Part shown: positions 6,320 to 6,963 of the stretch, piece after piece
Numbering within the stretch: position 1 is the first letter of the stretch
How the letters are laid out: each line of letters opens with the position of its first letter
From: Deltaproteobacteria bacterium
Lineage (GTDB): Bacteria > Desulfobacterota > Desulfobacteria > Desulfobacterales > JAUVKB01
Direction: 5' to 3'
DNA: 6,963 bases
Assembly (NCBI GenBank): GCA_030596405.1
Contig: JAUVKB010000112.1
Coordinates: 1-6,963, forward strand
The notes under the pieces: generated by a model
The model's input: only the letters and a program-made list of their open reading frames with translations
Told to the model about the DNA's origin: nothing
The model's database searches: none
Position numbers and translations under genes: made by a program

Positions 6320-6740
6320 GCGAAGATATCCTTTCATTTGGAATTTGCGGCCTGGGATCGACGCCTGCCTGCTGGTTATAAGCATCCTGCCACCCTTCTT
6401 TCAGACTCGACAACAATTGGGCAACTTCCTCGATAAGCCTTTTGGCGTCATCACTCCAACTTGCCTCTATAAGCCGGCGGTTCATAAAAAAATAAAGTTT
6501 CCTCAGGCTGCCTGCAATTTCTTCGCTTGCCTCCATGTTGAGTGCGTTATTAAGTTCCAGTATTATATCCCTTGCTTTGTTGACATAGATATTTTTGTTT
6601 TTTATATCTTTATCCTCTGCGTATTCGACGGCCTTTTTTAAAAAATTTATAGATCCGTCATACATCATTAATACGATTTTCAAGGGGTTTGAAGTATTTA
6701 TGCTGATCTGATTATACATCCGATATGCGCCGTGATTCAT
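6303..6740 (-). CDS. fliS: Flagellar export chaperone FliS
   Basis: FliS binds the disordered C-terminus of flagellin in the cytoplasm, prevents early polymerisation and delivers it to the export gate. The 145-residue product has the family layout. The N-terminal AYRMYNQISINTSNP is the Y-x(3)-Q-x(3)-T-x-(S/N)P signature, followed by LKIVLMMYDGSINFLKKAVEY (the LVLMLYDGAI block of FliS, residues 20-40 in outline). A four-helix bundle continues through KARDIILELNNALN, LYFFMNRRLIEAS and LLSSLKEGWQDA. The length is near the usual 120-140. The start follows GGAGGG (6745-6750) by 4 nt. The gene lies 90 bp after flagellin on the same strand, with a stable hairpin between them, and 243 bp before fliD. 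The residues after about 125 (PRPQIPNERISS) form a loose proline-containing tail. Confidence 0.95.
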   Translation of the reverse strand: MNHGAYRMYNQISINTSNPLKIVLMMYDGSINFLKKAVEYAEDKDIKNKNIYVNKARDIILELNNALNMEASEEIAGSLRKLYFFMNRRLIEASWSDDAKRLIEEVAQLLSSLKEGWQDAYNQQAGVDPRPQIPNERISSLRYSA

Positions 6741-6761
6741 CTTTCCCTCCGTTTATGGCCG

Positions 6762-6799
6762 GCGTCCTGCTGCAAAGCATTTACTTTACAGCAGGACGC
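6762..6799 (-). terminator. Stable hairpin between flagellin and fliS (candidate attenuator)
   Basis: GCGTCCTGCTG (6762-6772) and CAGCAGGACGC (6789-6799) pair perfectly over 11 bp. After one mismatch a further AAAG/CTTT pairing extends the stem, leaving a 6-nt loop. It starts 31 nt after the flagellin stop. In the minus direction no T-run follows, so it is not a complete intrinsic terminator. It may cut fliS expression relative to flagellin or protect the flagellin mRNA 3' end. In the plus direction GGGG and then TTTTT follow the stem, so it could stop transcripts running into the flagellin gene. Confidence 0.45.
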
Positions 6800-6830
6800 G
6801 GGGTTTTTAGCCGGTTTTTATCTGCAATAA

Positions 6831-6963
6831 CTATCCCAGAAGTTTCATGGCCATCTGCGGCAGCGTATTGGCCTGGGCCAGCATGCTTATGGCCGCCTGG
6901 GACTTGACCTGTGAATTGACGAACCTTGTCATTTCCGTTGCAACATCAACATCTGAAATCTGG
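6831..6963 (-). CDS. fliC: Flagellin, C-terminal end (partial)
   Basis: Flagellin is the filament subunit, exported through the flagellar type III apparatus. Only the last 43 residues are in the window; the rest lies beyond the right edge. They form the conserved C-terminal D0/D1 helix: ISDVDVATEMTRFVNSQ, then AAISMLAQANTLPQMAMKLLG and the stop TAG at 6831-6833. The SDVD-x-A-(T/S)-EM and MLAQANTLPQ motifs are diagnostic of bacterial flagellin. This C-terminal helix is the segment FliS binds, and fliS is the next gene downstream. Flagellin usually has a strong promoter of its own, which is not visible here. Confidence 0.95.
   Translation of the reverse strand, partial: QISDVDVATEMTRFVNSQVKSQAAISMLAQANTLPQMAMKLLG

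Overview
The window is part of a flagellar filament locus. It is probably from a Gram-negative, moderately AT-rich, flagellated bacterium of the deltaproteobacterial (Desulfobacterota) type. This rests on the gene content (flagellin, FliS, FliD, a FliT-like protein), two good sigma-54 (-24/-12) promoter candidates and a TPR-fused glycosyltransferase beside the filament genes. The taxonomic call is an inference from style, not from a marker gene.

Layout. Positions 1-188 hold the 3' end of a TPR protein. Positions 189-503 have no intact gene. This gap contains a strong hairpin beside a short minus-strand open stretch ending at a stop, which looks like the worn end of a mobile element. It also contains a sigma-54 promoter whose -24 element lies in one arm of a 17-bp inverted repeat. 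Three plus-strand genes follow as one likely operon: a two-module glycosyltransferase with a TPR tail (504-2681), an unrecognised 192-residue helical protein (2707-3285) and a small FliT-like protein with a probable TTG start (3353-3721). Running towards them on the minus strand are the flagellin C-terminus (6831-6963, cut by the window edge), fliS (6303-6740) and a large fliD (3729-6059). fliD has its own sigma-54 promoter in a 243-bp gap. The two gene sets converge with only 7 bp between stop codons.

How it fits together. Flagellin subunits are escorted by FliS and assembled under the FliD cap. The FliT-like protein is a plausible chaperone for FliD. The glycosyltransferase is a plausible flagellin-modifying enzyme. 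The 192-residue protein sits between the enzyme and the FliT-like gene and is the main unknown. Both the glycosyltransferase operon and fliD carry sigma-54 promoters with leaders of about 65-75 nt, so they are likely switched on together. Two genes also carry short tandem duplications that start at or just before their stop codons. No RNA gene, CRISPR array or complete insertion sequence was seen.
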